Positions 43,102-50,108 of a stretch of DNA of 64,000 nucleotides are shown in pieces. The translations under genes and the position numbers were made by a program. Below the pieces are notes generated by a model. It was not told where the DNA came from and did not search any database. It saw only the letters and a list, made by a program, of their open reading frames with translations. The DNA lies in contig JADJWP010000002.1 of the NCBI GenBank assembly GCA_016716305.1, positions 3,284,501 through 3,348,500 of the forward strand, in the 5' to 3' direction. Position 1 is the first letter of the stretch. Each line of letters begins with the position of its first letter. Source of the DNA: Chloracidobacterium sp. (lineage in GTDB: Bacteria > Acidobacteriota > Blastocatellia > Pyrinomonadales > Pyrinomonadaceae).

Positions 43102-43956
43102 ATGAAAATCAATACGCTAATACTTGCGATCACGTTCGGAATCTGTGCGGTTGCGACGTCAGCTCAAACCCTGAGCAAGAAATCGATCACACTTGAAGGG
43201 GCTCGAACGGTCATATCCGGAGCCAAAGCCTTCGCTAAGGCAGCTAATGCACCTGGAGGTGTGATCGCCGTCGTAGATGACGGCGGTAACCTCGTTGCCC
43301 TTGAACGCCTCGACGGCACCTTCACAGCCGGGGCCAACATCTCAGTCGGCAAGGCAAAGACCGCAGTTATGTTCAAACGGCCGACGAAATTTTTTGAAGA
43401 CATCATCAAGAACGGCCGCACATCGATGGTCGCCTTGCCGGATTTCACACCTCTGCAGGGCGGTGTGCCGATAACGGTCGACGGTCAGATAATTGGCGGC
43501 GTCGGTGTCTCCGGCGCAGCCTCAGCCCAGCAGGATGAAGAACTTGCGATGGCGGGTGCGGCAATGCTCAGCGGCGAAAAGGCATCCTCCGTAACGTTTC
43601 TTGACAGCAAAACTGTAAACGATGCTTTCGCAAAAGGTGCGGTTCTGAGTGGCGGCACGAATGGCGAGAACTACATGGTTCACGCGAGTCGCCGCGAGAA
43701 GGCCGGCCTCGCTGAGGTGCATGATCTAGATACGGACATCATCTACGTCCTTGACGGAACCGCAACGGTCGTTACAGGTGGAAGCTCAGTCGATCCGAAA
43801 ACGATCGAGGCCGGTGAGCACCGCGGTACTTCCATCGAGGGTGGCGAAACACGCCAACTCAAGAAGGGAGATGTGTTGATCGTCCCAAAGGGGACCCCGC
43901 ATTGGTTCAGACAAGTAGACGGCACTTTTCTTTACTACGTCGTCAAGGTTAGGTAA
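43102..43956 (+). CDS. secreted GlcG/HbpS domain fused to a cupin domain
   Basis: The product has 284 residues from ATG 43102 (GGAG seven bases upstream) with a signal peptide. Residues about 25-165 form a GlcG/HbpS-type domain (LEGARTVISGAKAFAKAANAPG; VDDGGNLVALERLDG; GVPITVDGQIIGGVGVSG). Residues about 190-284 form a cupin (DIIYVLDGTATVVTGG; LKKGDVLIVPKGTPHWF) with His-containing metal-binding motifs. HbpS relatives bind haem or small molecules; cupins often bind metals. The fusion in the periplasm could be a redox or ligand sensor. Confidence 0.82.
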   Translation: MKINTLILAITFGICAVATSAQTLSKKSITLEGARTVISGAKAFAKAANAPGGVIAVVDDGGNLVALERLDGTFTAGANISVGKAKTAVMFKRPTKFFEDIIKNGRTSMVALPDFTPLQGGVPITVDGQIIGGVGVSGAASAQQDEELAMAGAAMLSGEKASSVTFLDSKTVNDAFAKGAVLSGGTNGENYMVHASRREKAGLAEVHDLDTDIIYVLDGTATVVTGGSSVDPKTIEAGEHRGTSIEGGETRQLKKGDVLIVPKGTPHWFRQVDGTFLYYVVKVR

Positions 43957-43963
43957 GAGGTCT

Positions 43964-44028
43964 GCCCGCAAAATACTCCAAAGAACGCAAAAATGAAACT
44001 TCCTTTGCATTCTGTTTTTTCGCGGGCA
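43964..44028. repeat. imperfect inverted repeat before the SMP-30-like gene
   Basis: TGCCCGCAAAA with CCAAAGAACGCAAA is mirrored by CTTTGCATTCTG and TTTTTTCGCGGGCA. Pairing covers roughly 24 bases with mismatches. It may be a terminator-like hairpin for the GlcG/cupin message or a decayed dispersed repeat. Confidence 0.45.
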
Positions 44029-44045
44029 CGTCTTTGTGAGGATAT

Positions 44046-45656
44046 ATGAAAAGCATTTTTACTATTGCGATCCTATTTCTTGTATTTGGTGCTGTTAAGG
44101 CGCAGGATGTTCCATCGGGCAAGCCGGAAGCGGCTATCGATCTAACCACGACCGAGGGCGTTCGGCTGGTTGCGGGTCAATGGAAATACAGCGATACGAA
44201 GATCGTCGAGACCACTTTCAACGCCGCCGGAGCGGACAACCAACCGAGCGGGCCATCTGTGAAAACGTACGACTACACTCCGCACGCGGGAATCGCGAAT
44301 TTTGACGATTCGGCATGGGAAAACGTCGCCCCGGACGATCTGGCAAAGCGACGCGGCAATGGCCGCTTGTCATTCAACTGGTATCGCATCAACGTAACCA
44401 TTCCTGAGCGTTTGAACGGTTTCTCGACCGCAGGTTCTACGGTCGTATTCCAGACCGCTCTCGATGACTATGCAGAGGTCTGGGTGAACGGCGAACTCTC
44501 ACGTTCCCTAGGCCAACGCGGTGGTTCGGTCGTCGCCGGTTGGAATGCCCCGAATCGACTAGTAATTGGCCGCGACGTAAAGCCGGGCGATAAGATCCAG
44601 CTGGCGATCTTCGGCATCAACGGCCCGATCTCGAATCCGCCCACCAATTTTATCTGGATACGCGAAGCAAGACTTGAATTTTACAAGGGTGAAACCACCG
44701 GTCCGATCGCGGTCACGCCGAGCGAGGTAAATGTCGAGGTCGTGCGTCTCGACAACGAGATCAACAAGATCGTCGGGCCAAATCCAAAGGTGTTCAAGTT
44801 AGCAGAGGGCTTCAAATTTACCGAAGGGCCTGTCTGGACAAAGGACGGCCTGCTCTTTAGCGACCCGAATGCTAACACCATCTACAGGTACTCGAAAGAC
44901 GGAAAGCTCAGTGTTTTTCGCTCGCCCAGCGGCTACAGCGGCAGCGACATCGCCGCCTATCGTCAGCCCGGGTCAAACGGGATCACCCTCGATCCCCAGG
45001 GCAATATTGTCTTCAACCAGCATGGCAACCGCCGCGTTGTCCGGCTCGAAAAGGACGGCAAGGAAACCGTTGTAGCGGATAAGTTCGAAGGCAAGCGTTT
45101 CAACTCGCCTAACGATCTGGTCTATCGCTCGGACGGTACGCTTTACTTTACTGATCCGAACTTCGGGCTGCCCAAATTTGGCGATGATCCGAGGAAAGAG
45201 TTACCGCATACGGGTGTTTACTCACTCTACAAAGGCAAGCTACAACTGCTCACGACAGAGTTCACCGGGCCGAACGGCATCGCACTTTCGCCCGATGAGA
45301 AATATCTCTACGTCGGCAACTGGGACGATAATCGCAAGGTGGTTTATCGCTATGAGCTCCAGCCGGACGGCACGGTAAAGAACGGGAAACTGTTTTTCGA
45401 CTTCACGCCGATCAAGGGTGAGGACGCTATCGACGGCGTGAAGGTCGACATCGCCGGCAATGTGTATGTTTCGGCGCCTGGCGGGCTGCACATTGTGTCG
45501 CCCGAAGGCAAACACCTCGGCACCATAATCGCACCGCAGCATGTTCATAACATGGCGTGGGGCGATGATGATGGGAAGACGCTGTATCTATGTGCACGAA
45601 ATGGGCTTTATAAGATTCGGTTGAATGTCAAAGGAGCCGGGCCGAGCCACGATTGA
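44046..45656 (+). CDS. secreted SMP-30/gluconolactonase-like protein with N-terminal beta domain
   Basis: The 536-residue product has a signal peptide (MKSIFTIAILFLVFGAVKA). Residues about 30-210 form a galactose-binding-like beta sandwich (SFNWYRINVTIPERLNG; ALDDYAEVWVNGELSRSLG). Residues about 250-530 form a six-bladed propeller of the SMP-30/gluconolactonase group, with EGPVW, the metal-site SPNDL-type motif (FNSPNDLVYRSDGTLYFTDP), GPNGIALSPDEKYLYV and DGVKVDIAGNVYVS. The metal ligands (Glu, Asn, Asp) are present. A periplasmic lactonase acting on sugar lactones is likely; it would complement the glucose dehydrogenase remnant at 59621. Confidence 0.88.
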   Translation: MKSIFTIAILFLVFGAVKAQDVPSGKPEAAIDLTTTEGVRLVAGQWKYSDTKIVETTFNAAGADNQPSGPSVKTYDYTPHAGIANFDDSAWENVAPDDLAKRRGNGRLSFNWYRINVTIPERLNGFSTAGSTVVFQTALDDYAEVWVNGELSRSLGQRGGSVVAGWNAPNRLVIGRDVKPGDKIQLAIFGINGPISNPPTNFIWIREARLEFYKGETTGPIAVTPSEVNVEVVRLDNEINKIVGPNPKVFKLAEGFKFTEGPVWTKDGLLFSDPNANTIYRYSKDGKLSVFRSPSGYSGSDIAAYRQPGSNGITLDPQGNIVFNQHGNRRVVRLEKDGKETVVADKFEGKRFNSPNDLVYRSDGTLYFTDPNFGLPKFGDDPRKELPHTGVYSLYKGKLQLLTTEFTGPNGIALSPDEKYLYVGNWDDNRKVVYRYELQPDGTVKNGKLFFDFTPIKGEDAIDGVKVDIAGNVYVSAPGGLHIVSPEGKHLGTIIAPQHVHNMAWGDDDGKTLYLCARNGLYKIRLNVKGAGPSHD

Positions 45657-45659
45657 TCG

Positions 45660-45734
45660 ATGTTAATGAAGTTCTTTCTTGGAGCTTGTCTTCTCTGTTG
45701 GGCGATCACGAAACCGATCGCCCAGCAATCCTAA
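45660..45734 (+). pseudogene. 24-codon signal-peptide-like open frame, possible gene remnant
   Basis: It starts three bases after the lactonase stop and reads like an export signal (MKFFLGACLLCWAITKPIAQ), then stops at once. GGGCGATC and GATCGCCC inside it form a perfect eight-pair hairpin. It may be a decayed secreted-protein gene or only a terminator-like structure. The remaining sequence to 45901 shows no gene. Confidence 0.3.
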
Positions 45735-45901
45735 GGTTTATTACCGCAATTGATATCGATCGCCTTCGATGGCTGATCGGTTTCGCCCCGACGGCCGCGG
45801 CTTATCTCTTCTGAGTATCTGACCCCGTTTGATCACCGCGTTGCCTTTATTCGCAAAGATCGATCACAAATGAGATCTCGATATTCAGACGGAATCCGGA
45901 A

Positions 45902-46522
45902 CTAGTTAAAGACTTCGGTCTTTAAGACGGCAATCTCTTTCTCAAGGTTTTCAATATGGTCGCGAAGCGGCAGTATCATCTGCTCAACCTCGGCCATCGT
46001 GTATCGCGGTGTTATATGCTGCGGGCAATTCCAGTCGAACGCCTCGACATGGAGAGTGACCGCACGCTCGATCTTTGCTCTATAGTCGGGCATTTCCAAC
46101 TCGGCGATGAGGTCTGGAACTTCGGCCGCCGGCTTGACCTCGGCTTGCACGAGGATCTTAAGGCGAGCTTTATTTGCGTAGTCCATTAGGAACAGTGCCG
46201 CTTTCGCATTGGCAGCGAGGTTTCCGACACTAATGTATTGTAGGTTCCCGCGAAAGTCGGCGAACCCGAGCGTCCGTTCATCCAGGACTTTTAGAAATCC
46301 GGGCGGCCCGCCCCGAAACTGAATATAAGGCTGGCCGTTCTCGCTTACGGTCGCCATGTAAAAACCATCTCGCGATCCGATAAAATCAGTTTCCGCATCC
46401 GATAGGCCGTTAAAATCAGGTTCACCGCCTTCAAATCGTTCGAGCTTCTTTCTCGAGCCATAACGCTCCTGCGCGAGCTTTACGCTCGGCGTGAACGTAA
46501 GGTCATAGAACTTGTGTGACAT
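45902..46522 (-). CDS. pyridoxamine-5'-phosphate-oxidase-like FMN-binding protein
   Basis: The 206-residue protein has a split-barrel flavin domain: DFIGSRDGFYMATVSENGQPY, QFRGGPPGFLKVLDERTLGF, GNLAANAKAALFLMDYANKARLKI. CPQHITPRYTMAEVE is followed by a C-terminal coiled-coil helix (HIENLEKEIAVLKTEVF). PPOX-family proteins of this type reduce or bind small redox substrates with FMN or F420; true PdxH activity is unlikely. It is alone on its strand, upstream of the ECF sigma gene's terminator. Confidence 0.85.
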   Translation of the reverse strand: MSHKFYDLTFTPSVKLAQERYGSRKKLERFEGGEPDFNGLSDAETDFIGSRDGFYMATVSENGQPYIQFRGGPPGFLKVLDERTLGFADFRGNLQYISVGNLAANAKAALFLMDYANKARLKILVQAEVKPAAEVPDLIAELEMPDYRAKIERAVTLHVEAFDWNCPQHITPRYTMAEVEQMILPLRDHIENLEKEIAVLKTEVFN

Positions 46523-46584
46523 TTTGTAACCCCTCTACTGCATGATACGACAGTTGTCGCCAAACGATCGATAAAGCCAAAAAT

Positions 46585-46611
46585 GACGCCCGGATGATCG
46601 CACCGGGCGTC
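46585..46611 (-). terminator. rho-independent terminator of the ECF sigma gene
   Basis: GACGCCCGG and CCGGGCGTC form a perfect nine-pair stem around a nine-base loop. Read on the minus strand it is followed by ATTTTT. It lies 37 bases past the sigma gene's stop. Confidence 0.85.
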
Positions 46612-46647
46612 AAGTATTTCGGAGGATAATATAAGAACGAAACGAGT

Positions 46648-47196
46648 TTACGCGACCGCTGCGAGACCTGGGGTTCTGATGCCGTATTCTCGGGCGACCC
46701 CTGCGAGAGACTTTTTCAATTGCGTCCTGGCTCGACTGAGACGCGACATGACCGTCCCGATCGGTATATCCAGGATCTGTGCGACCTCTTTGTAATCAAA
46801 TTCGTGAACGTCAGCCAGCAACACGACCGATCGATAATGGTCTGATAGCTTGTCAAGCGCGTTAATAACCTCTTCATCGGTGAGATGCTCCGGGACTGAG
46901 GGCCTTGCGGTCGAGAACTCAAACAGGAGTTCGTCGGCTTCCTGAAAGTACTTTGCCTGCGTGAACTGCTTTCGTCGATGGTGATCGTACTTGTTGAACA
47001 GGATCTTGTAGAGCCACGCACGGCAATTCGTGCCGGGTTCATAATGTGCAAAGGATTTCCATGCCTGCATATAGGTTTCCTGAACAAGGTCGTCAGCCTC
47101 AGTTTCACTTCTTGTTAGCCGCTTTGCCGTTCGGTATAGGTCGTCGATATGCTGCATCGCTTCCGCTTCAAAAATTTCTGCCGCTATCTTGGTCAT
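46648..47196 (-). CDS. ECF-type sigma-70 factor (first of two)
   Basis: The product has 182 residues from ATG 47196, with AGGAG eight bases upstream. The sigma-2 region is HIDDLYRTAKRLTRSETEADDLVQETYMQAWKSF with the -10-reading RAWLYKILFN helix. Sigma-4 is ALDKLSDHYRSVVLLADVHEFDYKEVAQILDIPIGTVMSRLSRAR. The spacing is SigH/RpoE-like. No anti-sigma gene is adjacent, so its control is not visible. It lies close to ndh and to the second ECF operon. Confidence 0.93.
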   Translation of the reverse strand: MTKIAAEIFEAEAMQHIDDLYRTAKRLTRSETEADDLVQETYMQAWKSFAHYEPGTNCRAWLYKILFNKYDHHRRKQFTQAKYFQEADELLFEFSTARPSVPEHLTDEEVINALDKLSDHYRSVVLLADVHEFDYKEVAQILDIPIGTVMSRLSRARTQLKKSLAGVAREYGIRTPGLAAVA

Positions 47197-47298
47197 ATGG
47201 TTGCTCCTAAGATTGATGAAAAATTGCCGCTCACAACCATTTGTCGCGCGGGCTCGCAAATCCTTACATGTTTTTTTCGATTTTCTTTGAGGCGAGAA

Positions 47299-47330
47299 AA
47301 AGGGATGAAACTGCGCTGTTTCATCCCTTT
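47299..47330 (-). terminator. rho-independent terminator after ndh
   Basis: AAAGGGATGAAAC and GTTTCATCCCTTT pair perfectly over 13 bases with loop TGCGCT. On the minus strand a TTTTTC run follows. It ends the ndh message 23 bases past the stop. Confidence 0.9.
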
Positions 47331-47352
47331 AGATTGAGCGACAATCGCCCGT

Positions 47353-48681
47353 TTACCTTGCGGTTGCCGTGTAGGTCCTGACTGAAGGCGGCAGCTCTTC
47401 ACTAGATACGCTCGGAGCTCGCAGCGTGAGAAATTGCACCGGATCTTTCGTGAAGATCAGATCCAGCGTCCAATCGAGCGCGACGCGCAGTTTCTTTTCA
47501 AATCTGGGCAGCTTCATCAGGTAGATCGTCCGCCATAGCCACCAAGCGATAAAACCCGAGAAGTTCACGCCTAAGATCTGCGCGACTCCTGTTCTGCGGC
47601 CAAGTGCTGCGAGTTGACCGATCGTTTCGAATACGAACGGCTTCATCTTTCCTCCGCGGATAGAGGCTTTAATGTTGTGGGCAAGCACCTTGCCCTGGCG
47701 AATTGCGTGCTGCGCGGTCGGAGGGTAGGGTCGCCCGTTTTTCGGATCGACTATCGAGGCGCTATCGCCAACGGCCCAGATGCCCTCATATCCGGGCACA
47801 GCCATGAAAGCATCCGCACATATCTTGCCCCGGTCCTTTTCACACGGCAGTGCTTCAAGCAAAGGGTTTGGGGCCGTTCCCGCCGTCCAGATCAGCGTGT
47901 TCGTTACGATCCGCGTGCCGTCGCTTAGCCTTACGAGGTTACCGTCAACCTCTGATACCTTTGTGTTCGAGTGGATCTCAACGCCTCTCGCCGCGAGCTT
48001 CTTCGCGGCATATTTGCCGAGCTTATCGCTTAGCTCGGGCAGGATCGTGTCGCCAGCGTGTACGAGCACAACGCGCAGCATACCCTTGGTCAAATTCGGG
48101 TAAAACTTCAGTGCCTCGTGAAGGAAATCATTGACCCCGGCGATCGTTTCGACACCGGCAAATCCGCCGCCGGCCACGACAAAGTTGATCAGTGGCTCAC
48201 GGACCTTCGGGCAACATTCGAAATCGGCCTCTTCGAGATTTGAGATCATGTGGTTTCTCAAATAGATCGCGTCGCCGAGCGATTTCATCGTCAGCGCGGT
48301 TTCCTCGAGGCCTTTATTGCCGTAGAAATTGGTGATCGAACCAAGCGACAGCACCAAATGGTCGTAAGGCAATTGGTGATGGTGATGTTCCTTTCCGTGT
48401 GAAACGTGTACGATCCTGGAATCGACGTCGATACTCTCGACATTCCCGTTGAAGATCTTTACCCGTTTCAACAGCTTTCTGACCGGGCTCACGATATGAG
48501 TGATGTCCAGGTCGCTTGCTGCGACCTCGTGAAGCATCGGCGTAAACAAAAAGAAGTTCTCACGATTTATCAGCGTGACCTCGATGTCCGGATCACGCGC
48601 AAGTGTTTTTTCGAGATTCAGCGCCGTATAAAGGCCGCCAAATCCGCTTCCTAAGATGAGAATGTTAGTTTTCCGTTTCAT
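47353..48681 (-). CDS. ndh: type II NADH dehydrogenase
   Basis: NDH-2 oxidises NADH and reduces quinone without proton pumping, as a peripheral membrane flavoprotein. The 442-residue protein has the FAD loop ILGSGFGGLYTALNLE (residues 9-24), the NAD-binding VVAGGGFAGVETIAGVNDF, IWTAGTAPNPLLEALP and the second flavin motif IWAVGDSASI. The C-terminal region (GFIAWWLWRTIYLMKLPRFEKKL) is the amphipathic membrane-binding helix of the family. A GGAATAA-N15-CGATTG element on the minus strand upstream places it in the candidate sigma regulon. Confidence 0.93.
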   Translation of the reverse strand: MKRKTNILILGSGFGGLYTALNLEKTLARDPDIEVTLINRENFFLFTPMLHEVAASDLDITHIVSPVRKLLKRVKIFNGNVESIDVDSRIVHVSHGKEHHHHQLPYDHLVLSLGSITNFYGNKGLEETALTMKSLGDAIYLRNHMISNLEEADFECCPKVREPLINFVVAGGGFAGVETIAGVNDFLHEALKFYPNLTKGMLRVVLVHAGDTILPELSDKLGKYAAKKLAARGVEIHSNTKVSEVDGNLVRLSDGTRIVTNTLIWTAGTAPNPLLEALPCEKDRGKICADAFMAVPGYEGIWAVGDSASIVDPKNGRPYPPTAQHAIRQGKVLAHNIKASIRGGKMKPFVFETIGQLAALGRRTGVAQILGVNFSGFIAWWLWRTIYLMKLPRFEKKLRVALDWTLDLIFTKDPVQFLTLRAPSVSSEELPPSVRTYTATAR

Positions 48682-48722
48682 GGTCGCCTACGAACACCTC
48701 GCTTCGAGCAGCGTTCCAAAAA

Positions 48723-48750
48723 CAATCGCGACGGCGGCGTAGTTTATTCC
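48723..48750 (-). promoter_or_regulatory. candidate ECF-type promoter for ndh
   Basis: On the minus strand GGAATAA (48750 to 48744), 15 bases, CGATTG (48728 to 48723). RNA would begin near 48716, 35 bases before the ndh ATG. It is back-to-back with the promoter at 48764, leaving 13 bases between the two -35 blocks. Confidence 0.6.
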
Positions 48751-48763
48751 GTTACGGAACATT

Positions 48764-48791
48764 GGAATAAAACCGCATCCTGGTCTGATAA
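48764..48791 (+). promoter_or_regulatory. candidate autoregulated ECF promoter of the sigma operon
   Basis: GGAATAA (48764-48770), 15 bases, TGATAA (48786-48791). Transcription would begin near 48798, ahead of the small gene at 48835 and the sigma/anti-sigma genes. This is the reference copy of the motif because ECF sigma operons are commonly self-activated. Confidence 0.65.
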
Positions 48792-48834
48792 AAGAGATGA
48801 AATTAGCCGAAGGGGCGTAGAGGAGTGCGAAACA

Positions 48835-49047
48835 ATGACAAAATACTCGAGCGTTGGGTCAGGATTTAAGCAGATGTCTTCGCGAAACCGGATCTTCGAT
48901 GTCGAGCCTTTCTCACGAAAGGAGCAAATGTCGTTGACGGAGGTGCGCGACGGCTTGCGTCTAAAGCGAGCATTGAAGCGGGCTATTGGCCGAGATTCGG
49001 CCCCTCAGCGACTTGTTGATTCCATACTGAGCATGATCAGGGAATGA
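48835..49047 (+). CDS. small basic hypothetical protein leading the ECF operon
   Basis: The 70-residue product is unrecognised. It is basic, with a helical centre (LTEVRDGLRLKRALKRAIG) and an amphipathic end (QRLVDSILSMIRE). GAGGAG lies nine bases before the ATG, and the stop is four bases before the sigma gene, so it is translated. It could modulate the sigma factor, but no evidence beyond position supports that. Confidence 0.7.
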   Translation: MTKYSSVGSGFKQMSSRNRIFDVEPFSRKEQMSLTEVRDGLRLKRALKRAIGRDSAPQRLVDSILSMIRE

Positions 49048-49051
49048 CAAT

Positions 49052-49717
49052 ATGGGCTCGGAAGCCGTATCATTTACGATTCAGAATACGAAGATGGAGA
49101 CCGGCGAAGCATTGGCACCGCAAGCCGAACGTACGCGTCCGAACATCGATCCTTCTCGCTGGATCGACGACCATGGCGACGTTCTCTTTCGTTTTGCCTT
49201 CGTGAGGCTTCGCAACGAAGCCGCGGCGGAAGATCTCGTTCAGGAAACGCTCTTGTCGGCCATCCAATCGCTTGAGAGGTACGCCGGTAACTCATCGGAA
49301 AGGACTTGGCTGATCGGGATATTGAAGCACAAGCTTATCGATCATTACAGGAAGAACAGTAAAGAAGTAAACCTGGCCGACGATGAAGAGGATCTTTCCG
49401 ACCTGGATGGTTTTTTTTCCCGGCCCGACAAATGGGATGGCCATTGGGTGGTCGCGCTAAGGCCGGTCGATCCTGAACAGTCGCCTGATCAAGCGATAGA
49501 GAAAAGCGAGTTTTGGGGAGTGATGAACCGGTGTCTTTCGGCCTTGCCTGATCGTGTGGCAAGTGTTTTTGCACTGCGTGAAATGGACGGGATGTCAAGC
49601 GAGGATATTTGCAGCGCAATGGGCCTTTCACCAAGTAACTTTTGGGTTATCATGCATAGAGCCCGCATGCAGCTCCGGCGCTGTATCGAAATAAAATGGT
49701 TCAAGCATCCGGTCTAG
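49052..49717 (+). CDS. ECF-type sigma-70 factor (second of two)
   Basis: The 221-residue protein has sigma-2 from DDHGDVLFRFAFVRLRNEAAAEDLVQETLLSAIQSLERY with the RTWLIGILKHKLIDHYRK helix. A long acidic linker (about 110-140, with DDEEDLSDLDGFFSRPDKWDGHW) follows, then sigma-4: LSALPDRVASVFALREMDGMSSEDICSAMGLSPSNFWVIMHRARMQL. The order sigma then ZAS-type anti-sigma, and a copy of the GGAATAA motif upstream, suggest it is the regulator of the motif's regulon. The extended linker is longer than in most ECF factors. Confidence 0.93.
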   Translation: MGSEAVSFTIQNTKMETGEALAPQAERTRPNIDPSRWIDDHGDVLFRFAFVRLRNEAAAEDLVQETLLSAIQSLERYAGNSSERTWLIGILKHKLIDHYRKNSKEVNLADDEEDLSDLDGFFSRPDKWDGHWVVALRPVDPEQSPDQAIEKSEFWGVMNRCLSALPDRVASVFALREMDGMSSEDICSAMGLSPSNFWVIMHRARMQLRRCIEIKWFKHPV

Positions 49718-49723
49718 TATGTA

Positions 49724-50038
49724 ATGAAAGAAGCTAAAGTAAAACATACCAGGTTCAACGTCCTTCTCTGGCGGAAATTGCCGCCGTGCCGGGAAATTGT
49801 CAAGATCATCACCGCGTCGATGGATGCCAAACTTTCGTGGCGCGAATGGGTACTGATGAAGCTGCATCTGCTTTCATGTGATCCGTGTGTCAATTTTCTG
49901 AAACAGATAAACTTTATTCGAACAGCTCTTGATCACAGCGACGAAGGAATGGATGATGCCCTCCAGCACATTTCGCTTAGTCACGCCGCACGTGAGCGGA
50001 TGAAGGATGCCCTCGATTCTGCCAATACTGCCTCGTAG
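49724..50038 (+). CDS. ZAS-type zinc-binding anti-sigma factor
   Basis: The 104-residue protein has PCREIVKIITASMDAKLSW followed by MKLHLLSCDPCVNFL, giving the H-x3-C-x2-C signature of zinc-binding anti-sigma domains, with an upstream Cys as the fourth ligand. There is no TM segment, so it is soluble. It starts seven bases after the sigma gene. ZAS proteins hold their sigma factor inactive and release it on thiol oxidation or another cue; the trigger here is unknown. Confidence 0.85.
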   Translation: MKEAKVKHTRFNVLLWRKLPPCREIVKIITASMDAKLSWREWVLMKLHLLSCDPCVNFLKQINFIRTALDHSDEGMDDALQHISLSHAARERMKDALDSANTAS

Positions 50039-50044
50039 TTAGAT

Positions 50045-50072
50045 GGAATAATTCCCGCCCAAGAGTGGATTT
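50045..50072 (+). promoter_or_regulatory. candidate ECF-type promoter for the subtilase
   Basis: GGAATAA (50045-50051), 15 bases, GGATTT (50067-50072). The first block is part of GGAATAATTCC, a perfect palindrome, so an operator is an alternative reading. RNA would start near 50079, favouring ATG 50109 as translation start. Confidence 0.6.
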
Positions 50073-50108
50073 GCCATAGTTGTGCGCATCGCGTGCGCAT
50101 CACTGATT

